DNA of 64,000 nucleotides from RYN-230 sp963837515 (GTDB taxonomy: Bacteria > Actinomycetota > Actinomycetes > Streptosporangiales > Streptosporangiaceae), in contig CAWINT010000013.1 of the NCBI GenBank assembly GCA_963837515.1, positions 186,001-250,000 of the forward strand, given 5' to 3'. Below the pieces are notes generated by a model, which saw nothing but the letters and a program-made list of their open reading frames with translations, was not told where the DNA came from and did not search any database. A program made the position numbers and the translations under genes. Shown here piece by piece: positions 34,312 through 42,287 of this stretch (the first letter of the stretch is position 1; the number at the start of each line of letters is the position of its first letter).

Positions 34312-36279
34312 GTGACCGAGCCCGCTGCCCCGGCCGCCGCCCCGGTGCGCTTCACCCGCGGCGGCGCCCTGGACGTGCTGCGCCGCGTGTTCGGGTACGA
34401 GGCCTTCCGGGGCCCGCAGGGCGACATCATCGAGCACGTCATCGCGGGCGGTGATGCCCTGGTGCTGATGCCGACCGGGGGCGGCAAGTCACTGTGCTAC
34501 CAGATTCCGGCGCTGGTCCGGCCGGGCACCGGCGTGGTCATCTCCCCGCTGATCGCGCTCATGCAGGACCAGGTGGACGCGCTGCAGGCGCTGGGGGTAC
34601 GGGCCGGCTTCCTGAACTCGACCCAGGACGGCGCCGAGCGCCGCGCCGTGGAGACCGAGTTCCTGGCCGGTGAGCTGGACCTGCTGTACCTGGCGCCGGA
34701 ACGGCTGCGCACCGAGGCCACGCTGCGGCTGCTGGATCGCGGCACGGTGTCGCTGTTCGCCATCGACGAGGCGCACTGCGTGTCCCAGTGGGGGCACGAC
34801 TTCCGGCCCGACTACCTCACCCTGTCCGGCCTGCACGAGCGCTGGCCGCGGGTGCCGCGCATCGCGCTGACCGCGACCGCGACCAGCGCCACCCGCACCG
34901 AGATCGCCGCCCGGCTGGGCCTGGACGCCGCCCGCCACTTCGTGGCGAGCTTCGACCGGCCCAACATCACCTACCGCATCGAACCCAAGGTCGAGCCCAC
35001 CCGCCAGCTGCTGAACCTGATACATAACGGCCATCCCGGGGAGGCTGGCATCGTCTACTGCCTGTCCCGGGCATCAGTGGAGAAGACCGCCGAGTTCCTG
35101 GCCCGGAATCAGATCACCGCGCTGCCCTACCACGCCGGCCTGGACGCCGTTACCCGCACCCGGCACCAGGCCCGGTTCCTCCGCGAGGACGGGCTGGTCA
35201 TGGTGGCGACGATCGCGTTCGGAATGGGAATCGACAAGCCGGACGTACGGTTCGTCGCGCACCTGGACCTGCCCCGCTCGGTGGAGGGCTATTACCAGGA
35301 GACCGGACGGGCGGGCCGCGACGGGCTGCCGTCCACCGCCTGGCTCGCCTACGGGCTGCAGGACGTGGTCCAGCAGCGGAAGCTCATCGAGACGTCGGCC
35401 GGTGACCTGGCCCACCGGCGGCGGCAGGCCACGCACCTGGACGCCATGCTGGCGCTGTGCGAGACGATCGAGTGCCGCCGGATACAGCTGCTCGGCTACT
35501 TCGGCGAACAGGCGGGCCCGTGCGGCAACTGTGACACCTGCCTGGAGCCGCCGCAGGCGTGGGACGGCACCATCGCCGCGCAGAAGTTCCTGTCCGCGGT
35601 GTTCCGGCTGCACCGGGAGCGTGGCCAGCGGTTCGGGGCCGGCCAGGTCATCGATATCCTGCTGGGCCGGAAGACCCCCAAGGTGATCGAGAACGACCAC
35701 GCGTCGCTGACCGTCTTCGGGGTGGGCACCGAACTGACCGAGTCGCAGTGGCGCGGGGTGGCCCGGCAGTTGCTGGCGCAGGGGCTGCTGGCCGTGGAGG
35801 GCGACTACGGCACGCTCGCGCTCACCGCCGGCAGCGGTGAGGTGCTGGGCCGGCGCCGCCCGGTCATGCTGCGCCGGGAACCGGAACGGCCGGCGCGGCC
35901 GTCCCGGTCCGGTCGGGGTGTGCGGGCCGGGGCCGCCGGGGTGGGCGCTGCCGCGGGCGGTGCGGCCGCGGGCGGTGCGGCCGCGGGCGGTGCGGCCGGG
36001 GGCGCCGGCCGGGGCGCCAGTGCGACCCAGGCCGCCGGGGCGGAACTGTCCGCCGCGGCCATGGCGGTGTTCGAGCGGCTGCGCGCCTGGCGGGCCGGTG
36101 AGGCCAAGGAACAGGGCAAACCCGCCTACGTGATCTTCCACGACGCGACGCTGCGCGAGATCGCCGTGCGGGCGCCCGGCTCGCGGGACGAGCTGGCCCG
36201 GGTGAACGGCGTCGGGGAGGCCAAGCTGGCCCGGTACGGCCAGCAGATCCTCGACCTGCTCAGCGCCGAGACCCCCTGA
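34312..36279 (+). CDS. recQ: ATP-dependent DNA helicase RecQ
   Basis: 655 residues from GTG 34312, preceded by GGAGGGA. All RecQ features are present: motif 0 VFGYEAFRGPQGDII, Walker A LMPTGGGKSLCYQ, DEAH box with aromatic loop IDEAHCVSQWGHDFRPDY, motif VI QETGRAGRDGLPS, the zinc-binding RQC cysteines (CRRIQLLGYFGE, then CGNCDTCLEP), and a C-terminal HRDC domain (VFERLRAWRAGEAKEQGKPAYVIFHDATLREIA, parts). An Ala/Gly-rich linker encoded by a 15-base repeat (35953-35997) joins RQC and HRDC. RecQ unwinds duplex and recombination intermediates 3' to 5' in repair. Length is normal for the family. Confidence 0.96.
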   Translation: MTEPAAPAAAPVRFTRGGALDVLRRVFGYEAFRGPQGDIIEHVIAGGDALVLMPTGGGKSLCYQIPALVRPGTGVVISPLIALMQDQVDALQALGVRAGFLNSTQDGAERRAVETEFLAGELDLLYLAPERLRTEATLRLLDRGTVSLFAIDEAHCVSQWGHDFRPDYLTLSGLHERWPRVPRIALTATATSATRTEIAARLGLDAARHFVASFDRPNITYRIEPKVEPTRQLLNLIHNGHPGEAGIVYCLSRASVEKTAEFLARNQITALPYHAGLDAVTRTRHQARFLREDGLVMVATIAFGMGIDKPDVRFVAHLDLPRSVEGYYQETGRAGRDGLPSTAWLAYGLQDVVQQRKLIETSAGDLAHRRRQATHLDAMLALCETIECRRIQLLGYFGEQAGPCGNCDTCLEPPQAWDGTIAAQKFLSAVFRLHRERGQRFGAGQVIDILLGRKTPKVIENDHASLTVFGVGTELTESQWRGVARQLLAQGLLAVEGDYGTLALTAGSGEVLGRRRPVMLRREPERPARPSRSGRGVRAGAAGVGAAAGGAAAGGAAAGGAAGGAGRGASATQAAGAELSAAAMAVFERLRAWRAGEAKEQGKPAYVIFHDATLREIAVRAPGSRDELARVNGVGEAKLARYGQQILDLLSAETP

Positions 36280-36360
36280 CCCACGCCCGCCGAGACCCCC
36301 TGACCCACGCCCGCCGAGACCCCCTGACCCACGCCCGCCGAGACCCCCTGACCCACGCGC
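36265..36360 (+). repeat. 24-base tandem repeat containing the recQ stop codon
   Basis: Four copies at 36265-36288, 36289-36312, 36313-36336 and 36337-36360. The first copy holds the last recQ codons and its TGA (36277-36279); each further copy repeats the same codons and an in-frame TGA. The last copy differs by one or two bases. It is thus a duplication of the gene's own 3' end. Confidence 0.93.
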
Positions 36361-36510
36361 CGCTCCCGGCCCTTCCCGCGCCCCTCCCGGACCCTTCGCC
36401 GCGCCCCTCCTCCGCACCACTCCCTCCCGGTTTCCTGTCGGCTGTGTGCGGAGACGCTGATGGGGGAAGCTGGGGCGGGCAGCAGTGGCGCTCCTGACGC
36501 TGGAGGGATC

Positions 36511-37617
36511 ATGCAGATCGGCGTTGTCTTCCCGCAGACCGAGCTCGGCGGGGACGTGGCCGCGGTACGCCGGTACGGCGAACGGGCCGAGGAGCTGGGG
36601 TACCGGCACCTGCTCGCCTACGACCACGTAGTGGGCGCCGACCCGGCCGTGCACGAGGGCTGGTCCGGCCCTTACGACGTGACCACAACCTTCCACGAAC
36701 CGCTGGTGATGTACGGCTACCTGGCCGCCATCACCTCGCTGGAACTGGTGACAGGGATCATCATCGCGCCGCAGCGGCAGACCGTGCTGCTGGCCAAGCA
36801 GGCGGCCGAGGTGGACCTGCTCACCGGGGGGCGGTTCCGGCTGGGCGTGGGGCTCGGCTGGAACCAGGTTGAGTACGAGGCGCTGGGCCAGGACTTCCGG
36901 ACCCGCGGGCGGCGGCTGGAGGAACAGGTGGAGCTGATGCGGCGGCTGTGGACCGAGCCGTCGGTCAGCCACACCGGGGCGTTCGACACGGTCACCGGGG
37001 CCGGGCTCGCCCCGCTGCCGGTTCAGCGGCCCATCCCGGTGTGGTTCGGCGCGCAGTCCGAGCGGGCCTACCGCCGGGCCGGGCGGCTGGCCGACGGCTG
37101 GTTCCCCCAGGTCAACCCGGGCCCCGAGCTGGATGCGGCGCGCAGCGCGGTGGCCGCCGCCGCCATCGAGGCGGGCCGTGACCCGGCCGGGCTCGGCATG
37201 GAAGGGCGGGTGAGCTGGCGCGGTGACACCGGGAAGCTGGCCGGCCAGGCCGGGCAGTGGCGCGACGCCGGGGCGACGCACCTGTCGGTGAACACGATGG
37301 GCGCCGGGCTGGCCACGGTGGATGACCACCTGGCCGCGCTGGAAGCGGCGGCCGGCGTCCTGCTGCGGTCGCCGGCCGCGGTAGCCGGCCGCGACCTGCC
37401 GCGCAGCCGGCCGCGACCTGCCGCGCAGCCGGCCGCGACCTGCCGCGCAGCCGGAACCAGCCCGATGCGGATAATGTCGGAGAACGAGGCGCCGGCGATG
37501 GGATGCGGATGGCTGATACAGCAGGGCGCGGGGCGCCGGACTGGACCGAACCCGGCCTGTTCACGGTGGCTCCCGGAGTGCACCGCATCCCGCTGCCGCT
37601 GCCGGGCGACGCGCTGA
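36511..37617 (+). CDS. LLM-class F420-dependent oxidoreductase with abnormal C-terminal extension
   Basis: 368 residues from ATG 36511 (GGAGGG upstream). Residues 1-285 are a normal LLM (luciferase-like) enzyme: MQIGVVFPQTELGG, RHLLAYDHVVGA, AAEVDLLTGGRFRLGVGLGWN (parts), PIPVWFGAQSERAYRRAGRLADGW (parts), HLSVNTMGAG. The family normally ends near residue 290. From residue 291 the frame passes through three copies of a 22-base repeat, reading a different frame in each (RDLPRS, RPRPAAQP, AATCRAA), and then runs out of frame over the first 115 bases of the next gene to TGA 37615-37617. The extension is therefore not a conserved domain. Substrate unknown; F420 use is inferred from family. Confidence 0.88.
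   Translation: MQIGVVFPQTELGGDVAAVRRYGERAEELGYRHLLAYDHVVGADPAVHEGWSGPYDVTTTFHEPLVMYGYLAAITSLELVTGIIIAPQRQTVLLAKQAAEVDLLTGGRFRLGVGLGWNQVEYEALGQDFRTRGRRLEEQVELMRRLWTEPSVSHTGAFDTVTGAGLAPLPVQRPIPVWFGAQSERAYRRAGRLADGWFPQVNPGPELDAARSAVAAAAIEAGRDPAGLGMEGRVSWRGDTGKLAGQAGQWRDAGATHLSVNTMGAGLATVDDHLAALEAAAGVLLRSPAAVAGRDLPRSRPRPAAQPAATCRAAGTSPMRIMSENEAPAMGCGWLIQQGAGRRTGPNPACSRWLPECTASRCRCRATR
37383..37448 (+). repeat. 22-base tandem repeat, three copies, at the junction of two genes
   Basis: Exact copies at 37383-37404, 37405-37426 and 37427-37448, followed by a six-base partial copy. The unit begins AGCCGGCCGCGACC. Because 22 leaves remainder 1 on division by 3, every gain or loss of one copy changes the downstream reading frame of the LLM gene. 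With two copies the gene would end at TAA 37471-37473; with one or four it would read in frame into the next gene; with three, as here, it ends at 37617. Confidence 0.95.
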
Positions 37618-38564
37618 AGGCGGTCAACGTCTACGCCATCGAGTCCGGGGCGGACCTGGTCCTGGTGGACGGTGGCTGGGCCCTGGAAGACACTGGCGGG
37701 CTGCTGGACGCGGCCCTGGACCAGATCGGCCGGGCCGCCACGGAGATCACCCGGTGCCTGGTCACCCACGTGCACCGGGACCACTACACGATGGCGGTGA
37801 TCCTGCGCCGCCGGTTCGGCACGCATATCGCCCTGGGCATCGGTGACCGGCCGTCGCTGGTCGCCGCGGCCGATGCCAGCGCCCGCGAGATGACAATGAA
37901 CGCACGGCACCTGCGGCTGTGTGGCGCCGAACCGGTGATCCAGGCGTTCCGGGCGGCCGGCAGCGGCCAGTACCCCCCGTTCGACCGCAGCATCTGGGAG
38001 CAGCCCGACGAGTGGCTCAAGGGCCCCGGCACCATCCGGCTGGACGGCCGTGAACTGCAGGCGGTGCCCACGCCGGGGCACACCCAGGGCCACTTCGTGT
38101 TCACCGACCCAGACCGGGCGATGATGTTCGCCGGGGACCACGTGCTGCCGCACATCACCCCCTCGGTCGGGTTCGAGGCGGTCCGGGCTGAGCTGCCGCT
38201 GGGTGACTACCTGCGCTCACTGCGACTGGTCCTGGACATGCCCGAGATGACCCTGCTGCCCGCGCACGGATCGGTCGGGATGAGCAGCCATGCCCGGGCC
38301 CTGGAGCTGCTGGCCCACCACGAGGACCGGCTGAACGCCATCCTCGACCGGGTGACCGCCGGGGCGCCCACCGCCTACGCGGTCGCGGTGGAGCTGCCCT
38401 GGACCCGGCGCGGCCGCCGGTTCGCCGAGCTGGACCTGTTCAACCAGATGCTCGCCACCCTGGAGACCGAGGTGCACCTGGACTTGCTGGCCGCTCAGGA
38501 CCGGCTGGCCCGCACGGCCACCGAGGACCTGATCAGCTACGCGCTGCCCGGCGCGGCCGCCTGA
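37503..38564 (+). CDS. MBL-fold metallo-hydrolase (glyoxalase II/beta-lactamase fold)
   Basis: 353 residues from ATG 37503 (ATG 37509 also possible). The metal site HxHxDH is HVHRDH at residues 89-94, further ligands are expected in TPGHTQGHFVF (the GHTxGH strand) and in the later LLPAHGSVG. HRIPLPLPGDALKAVNVYAIE and LVLVDGGWALEDTG are the first strands. A C-terminal helical part (LELLAHHEDRLNAILDRVT, AYAVAVELPWTRRG, FNQMLATLETEVHLDLL) matches long hydrolases of this group. The upstream gene overlaps its first 115 bases. Substrate is unknown; an ester or thioester is usual. Confidence 0.9.
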   Translation: MRMADTAGRGAPDWTEPGLFTVAPGVHRIPLPLPGDALKAVNVYAIESGADLVLVDGGWALEDTGGLLDAALDQIGRAATEITRCLVTHVHRDHYTMAVILRRRFGTHIALGIGDRPSLVAAADASAREMTMNARHLRLCGAEPVIQAFRAAGSGQYPPFDRSIWEQPDEWLKGPGTIRLDGRELQAVPTPGHTQGHFVFTDPDRAMMFAGDHVLPHITPSVGFEAVRAELPLGDYLRSLRLVLDMPEMTLLPAHGSVGMSSHARALELLAHHEDRLNAILDRVTAGAPTAYAVAVELPWTRRGRRFAELDLFNQMLATLETEVHLDLLAAQDRLARTATEDLISYALPGAAA

Positions 38565-38651
38565 CCTGCGCCGCCCGGGCCTGGCGCGGCGGCCGGCCGA
38601 CCGGGAGGACCGGCCGGGGGGCGGCACGAACGGGCCGATAAGGTCTTGGCT

Positions 38652-39701
38652 GTGGAATATCGAACGCTAGGCGGCTGCGGTCTCAGGGTTTCCGTACTCA
38701 CGATGGGCACGATGACGTTCGGCGGCACCGGGCCGTTCGCCAACGTCGGGACGACCGGGCCCGACGATGCGCGGCGCCAGGTGGACGTCTGCCTCGAAGC
38801 CGGGGTCAACGTGATCGACACGGCGGACGTGTACTCGGGCGGCCTGTCCGAGGAGATCGTCGGCCAGGTAGTGGCCGGCCGCCGCGACGAGGTACTGATC
38901 GCCACCAAGGTGCGGATGCCGATGGGGGACGGCCCGAACGACGCGGGCCTGTCGCGGCAGCACATCCTGGACGGTTGCGAGGCGAGCCTGCGCCGGCTCG
39001 GCACCGACCACATCGACCTGTACCAGGTGCATGAGTGGGACGGCGTGACCCCGCTGGAGGAGACCCTGGCGGCGCTCGACCTGCTCGTCCGGTCCGGCAA
39101 GGTCCGCTACGTGGGGTGCTCCAACTACACGGGCTGGCAGCTGATGAAGGCGCTGGGCATTGCCGACCACCGTGACCTGCCCCGGTTCGTCAGCCAGCAG
39201 ATCTACTACTCGCTGCAGGCCCGTGACGCCGAGTACGAGCTGATCCCGGCGGCGGTGGACCAAGGCATCGGCCTGCTGGTGTGGAGCCCGCTGGCGGGCG
39301 GCCTGCTGTCCGGCCGGTACCGCCGCGACAGCCGGCCCAGCTCGGGCTCGCGCCAGCTGACCGACTGGAATGAACCGCCGGTCTACGACCCGGACAAGCT
39401 GCACGACACGGTGGACGTGCTGCTGGAGGTGGGCGCCGCGCACGGCGTATCGGCCGCCCAGGTGGCCCTGGCGTGGCTGCTGGCCAAGCCCGCCGTGAGC
39501 ACGGTGGTGATCGGTGCCCGGACCAGCGAGCAGCTGGCCGACAACCTGGCCGCGGCGGAGCTGAAGCTGACCGCCGAGGAGATCAGCCGGCTGGACAAGG
39601 CCAGCGCGCCGCCGCTGCTCTACCCGTACTGGCACCAGGCCAAGACGGCCCGGGACCGGCTGTCCCCGGCGGACCTGACTCTGCTCGGCCCGCACCTGTA
39701 G
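38652..39701 (+). CDS. Aldo/keto reductase
   Basis: 349 residues if it starts at GTG 38652 (MEYRTLGGCGLRVSVLTMG); a TTG at 38646 adds two residues. Catalytic tetrad: Asp and Tyr in VIDTADVYSGG, Lys in LIATKVRMPMG, His in LYQVHEWDG. VRYVGCSNYTGWQLMKALG and SPLAGGLLSGRY are standard strand-loop segments and STVVIGARTSEQL is the NADPH-phosphate site. It reduces an aldehyde or ketone with NADPH; substrate unknown. Twelve bases separate it from the DyP peroxidase gene, so it belongs to the encapsulin operon by position, though no functional link is known. Confidence 0.9.
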   Translation: MEYRTLGGCGLRVSVLTMGTMTFGGTGPFANVGTTGPDDARRQVDVCLEAGVNVIDTADVYSGGLSEEIVGQVVAGRRDEVLIATKVRMPMGDGPNDAGLSRQHILDGCEASLRRLGTDHIDLYQVHEWDGVTPLEETLAALDLLVRSGKVRYVGCSNYTGWQLMKALGIADHRDLPRFVSQQIYYSLQARDAEYELIPAAVDQGIGLLVWSPLAGGLLSGRYRRDSRPSSGSRQLTDWNEPPVYDPDKLHDTVDVLLEVGAAHGVSAAQVALAWLLAKPAVSTVVIGARTSEQLADNLAAAELKLTAEEISRLDKASAPPLLYPYWHQAKTARDRLSPADLTLLGPHL

Positions 39702-39713
39702 CCGGCAGCCCCG

Positions 39714-40808
39714 ATGACCCCGGAAGGATCCTTGCAGGCCGGGGCGGTCACCCAGCCGGTGGCCGCCCCGCAGCCGGTCGCCGCGCAGCTGACCGGTACG
39801 GCGGTCTTCCTGGTGCTGGCGGTGCGCCCGGGCGGGAAGAGCCGGGAAGTCGTGCGCAGTGTCCTGGGCGACCTGCCCGCGCTGCTGCGCGCCGTCGGGT
39901 TCCGGGGTCTCGAGGCCAACCTGAGCTGCGTGACCGGCCTCGGCTCCGGGCTGTGGGACCGGCTGGCCGGCCCGGGGCCGCGGCCGGCCGGGTTGCACCC
40001 GTTCCGTGAACTGCAGGCCGGGGGACGGCACGCCCCAGCCACTCCCGGTGACCTGCTGTTCCACATCAGGTCGTCGCGGATGGACCTGTGCTTCGAGCTG
40101 GCCACCCAGCTCCTCAAACGGCTGGGCGACGCGGTGACGCCCGAGGACGAGGTGCACGGATTCCGGTATTTCGACGACCGGGACCTGCTCGGCTTCGTGG
40201 ATGGGACGGAGAACCCGACCGGCGCCGACGCGATCGACGCCACCGTGATCGGGCCGGAGGACCCGGCGTTCGCGGGGGGCAGCTACGTGATCGTGCAGAA
40301 GTACCTGCATGACCTGGACCAGTGGAACGCCCTGCCGACCGAAGAGCAGGAGCGCATCATCGGCCGCACCAAGCTGGACAACATCGAACTGGACGACGAG
40401 GTCAAGCCCAGCTTTGCGCACAACGCTCTGACGTCGCTGACCGACGAGGCCGGGAACGACATCAACATCGTCCGGGACAACATGCCGTTCGGCCGTCCCA
40501 GCGACGGAGAGTTCGGCACCTACTTCATCGGCTACGCCCGGTCTCCCGAGCCGATCGAGCAGATGCTGCGGAACATGTTCGTCGGCCTGCCGCCCGGGAA
40601 CTATGACCGGATTCTGGATGTCAGCCGCGCGGTTACCGGCGTTCTGTTCTTCGTGCCCTCGGGCGAGGTGCTGGAGAGCCTCGCCCAGCCGCGGGCGGAA
40701 GGCGCGGACGGGGCGGCGGACGGGGACGACGGCGCACCGCCCGTTGCGCCGCGTCAGTCCGGCGGATCACTCGAAATCGGCAGCCTCAGAGGAGAGACTG
40801 AGCAATGA
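39714..40808 (+). CDS. DyP-type heme peroxidase, encapsulin cargo
   Basis: 364 residues from ATG 39714. The family signature GFVDGTENP carries the distal Asp163, the proximal heme ligand is probably His236 in SFAHNALTSL, and NMPFGRPSDGEFGTYFIGYAR holds the distal arginine. It oxidises dyes, phenolics or other reductants with H2O2. The C-terminal tail GGSLEIGSLRGETEQ after an acidic/proline linker matches the cargo-loading peptide (about SLxIGSLKG) that DyPs use to enter encapsulin shells. The stop overlaps the shell gene by four bases (ATGA), giving tight coupling. Together this is the classic DyP/encapsulin system. Confidence 0.95.
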   Translation: MTPEGSLQAGAVTQPVAAPQPVAAQLTGTAVFLVLAVRPGGKSREVVRSVLGDLPALLRAVGFRGLEANLSCVTGLGSGLWDRLAGPGPRPAGLHPFRELQAGGRHAPATPGDLLFHIRSSRMDLCFELATQLLKRLGDAVTPEDEVHGFRYFDDRDLLGFVDGTENPTGADAIDATVIGPEDPAFAGGSYVIVQKYLHDLDQWNALPTEEQERIIGRTKLDNIELDDEVKPSFAHNALTSLTDEAGNDINIVRDNMPFGRPSDGEFGTYFIGYARSPEPIEQMLRNMFVGLPPGNYDRILDVSRAVTGVLFFVPSGEVLESLAQPRAEGADGAADGDDGAPPVAPRQSGGSLEIGSLRGETEQ

Positions 40809-41614
40809 ACAACCTGCATCGCGAGCTTGCCCCGATCTCCGGGGCCGCCTGGGCGGAGATCGAGGAGGAGGCCGCGCGCACGCTGCGGCGCAACCTTGCC
40901 GGACGGCGGGTGGTCGACGTGCACGGCCCGGAAGGCTTCAGCGAGGCCGCGGTCGGCACCGGGCACCTGCGCGATGTGGCGGCGCCGCAGGACGGCATCG
41001 TCGCCCGGGCGCGGGAGGTCCTGCCGCTCATCGAGTTCCGGGTGCCGTTCCGGGTGGACCGCAATGCCGTCGATGACGTGGAGCGCGGCGCCCAGGACGC
41101 GGACTGGCAGCCGGTCAAGGACGCGGCGCGGCTGATCGCGTTCGCCGAGGACCGGGCGATCTTCGAGGGCTACCCGGCGGGCCAGATCGGCGGCATCCGG
41201 TCGGTGACCAGCAACCCGGTGATGGCCCTGCCGTCCGACGTGCTCAGCTACCCGGAGGCGATCGCCGAGGCGCTGCGCCACCTGCGCGAGGCGGGCGTGA
41301 ACGGGCCGTACTCGGTGCTGCTGAGCGCGGACGCCTACACCGCCGTCAGCGAGACCAGGGACCACGGGTATCCGGTCCGGGAGCACATCAACCGGCTGGT
41401 CAACGGCGAGATCATCTGGGCCCCGGCGATCGAGGGCGCGCTCGTGCTGAGCACCCGGGGCGGTGACTTCTCGCTGTACCTGGGCCAGGACATCTCCATC
41501 GGCTACCTGAGCCACGACGCGTCGTCCGTGGAGCTGTACCTGCAGGAGACGCTGACGTTCCTGGTGGCCACGAGTGAGGCAGCGGTGGCGCTGGCCCCGG
41601 CGGTGGCACCCTGA
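40805..41614 (+). CDS. enc: Family 1 encapsulin shell protein
   Basis: 269 residues, the normal size for a T=1 encapsulin (HK97 fold). NNLHRELAPISGAAWAEIEEEAARTLRRNLAGRRVVDV (parts) is the N-arm and start of the P-domain; PLIEFRVPFRVDRNAVDDVERG is the E-loop region; AFAEDRAIFEGYPAGQIGGI and LSADAYTAVSETRDHGYPVREHINRLV (parts) form the P-domain; GGDFSLYLGQDISIGYLSHD and LQETLTFLVATSEAAV close the A-domain. It assembles into a protein cage of about 60 subunits around the DyP enzyme encoded just upstream. No ferritin-like or other cargo gene is present here. Confidence 0.95.
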   Translation: MNNLHRELAPISGAAWAEIEEEAARTLRRNLAGRRVVDVHGPEGFSEAAVGTGHLRDVAAPQDGIVARAREVLPLIEFRVPFRVDRNAVDDVERGAQDADWQPVKDAARLIAFAEDRAIFEGYPAGQIGGIRSVTSNPVMALPSDVLSYPEAIAEALRHLREAGVNGPYSVLLSADAYTAVSETRDHGYPVREHINRLVNGEIIWAPAIEGALVLSTRGGDFSLYLGQDISIGYLSHDASSVELYLQETLTFLVATSEAAVALAPAVAP

Positions 41615-41719
41615 GCTCAGCAGACCGGCCGGCCGCCCGATCTGGCGCTGCTTGGGGGGGTACGCCCGGCTTGGGTGTTCGGACCGCTTGGCAGGAATGT
41701 CGTTGCTAGCGTTGTGAAC

Positions 41720-41962
41720 ATGTCTGTGAAGACCTTCAGCATCAGCATGGGCGAACGCGCCTACCGCCAGGCGCGGGCGGAAGCGGACCGTGCCGGGCTG
41801 ACGATGTCGGCCTGGATGACCCGGGCGGCCCGGGAGAAGATCCAGCGGGACGCGGCCAGCGCCATCGCCGAGGCGGACAAGGTTTCCGGGCACGACTGGG
41901 CCGACTGGACCGAGGGCAACGCCGGCGACTTCCCCCCTGGTGCCGGCAAGGGCGCCGCGTGA
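41720..41962 (+). CDS. Antitoxin (ribbon-helix-helix-like) of a MazF-type module
   Basis: 80 residues from ATG 41720. The N-terminal half, VKTFSISMGERAYRQARAEAD (parts) then GLTMSAWMTRAAREKIQRD, is a beta-strand plus two helices in RHH style. The C-terminal half is acidic (EADKVSGHDWADWTEG) and probably the toxin-binding tail. It overlaps the next gene by four bases (GTGA), the usual antitoxin-first arrangement. The dimer would bind its own promoter, which should lie in the 105 bases after the encapsulin gene. Confidence 0.82.
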   Translation: MSVKTFSISMGERAYRQARAEADRAGLTMSAWMTRAAREKIQRDAASAIAEADKVSGHDWADWTEGNAGDFPPGAGKGAA

Positions 41963-42273
41963 ACCGCGGTGAGGTCTACGCCTACCAGGGAGTAGCCAGG
42001 TCAGGGTACGTCGCCATCGTCAGCAACGACGGGTTTAACGCGATCACCGGTCACCCGGTGGTGGTCAAGGTCAGCGACCGACCGGACCTGACCGAGACGC
42101 CGTACGTGGTGGCGCTGGGCTGCGGCGACCCGGTCCGCGGGCACCTGGAGTCCTACTCGGCCGTGCGGGTGCGGCGCAGCCGGCTGTCCGGTGACAAGGT
42201 CGGCCAGCTGGCCGAGGAGACCCTGCGCAAGCTCGACGACGCCCTGGCTCTCATCTTCGACTACGAGGTCTGA
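41959..42273 (+). CDS. PemK/MazF-family toxin (mRNA endonuclease)
   Basis: 104 residues from GTG 41959. NRGEVYAYQGVARSGYVAIVSNDGFN resembles the MazF start (RGdi...pG..RPavivs), with the substrate-loop glycine and the central beta-barrel seen in HPVVVKVSDRPDLTETPYVVAL (parts), followed by the SYSAVRVRRSRLSGDKVGQL strand and the long helix LAEETLRKLDDALALIFDYEV (parts). The conserved small strand-loop YSAVRV...L would correspond to the active-site arginine/threonine region; I cannot confirm each catalytic residue. It cuts RNA when freed from antitoxin. It ends 14 bases before the convergent membrane gene. Confidence 0.82.
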   Translation: MNRGEVYAYQGVARSGYVAIVSNDGFNAITGHPVVVKVSDRPDLTETPYVVALGCGDPVRGHLESYSAVRVRRSRLSGDKVGQLAEETLRKLDDALALIFDYEV

Positions 42274-42287
42274 GGGGACGAGGCCGG

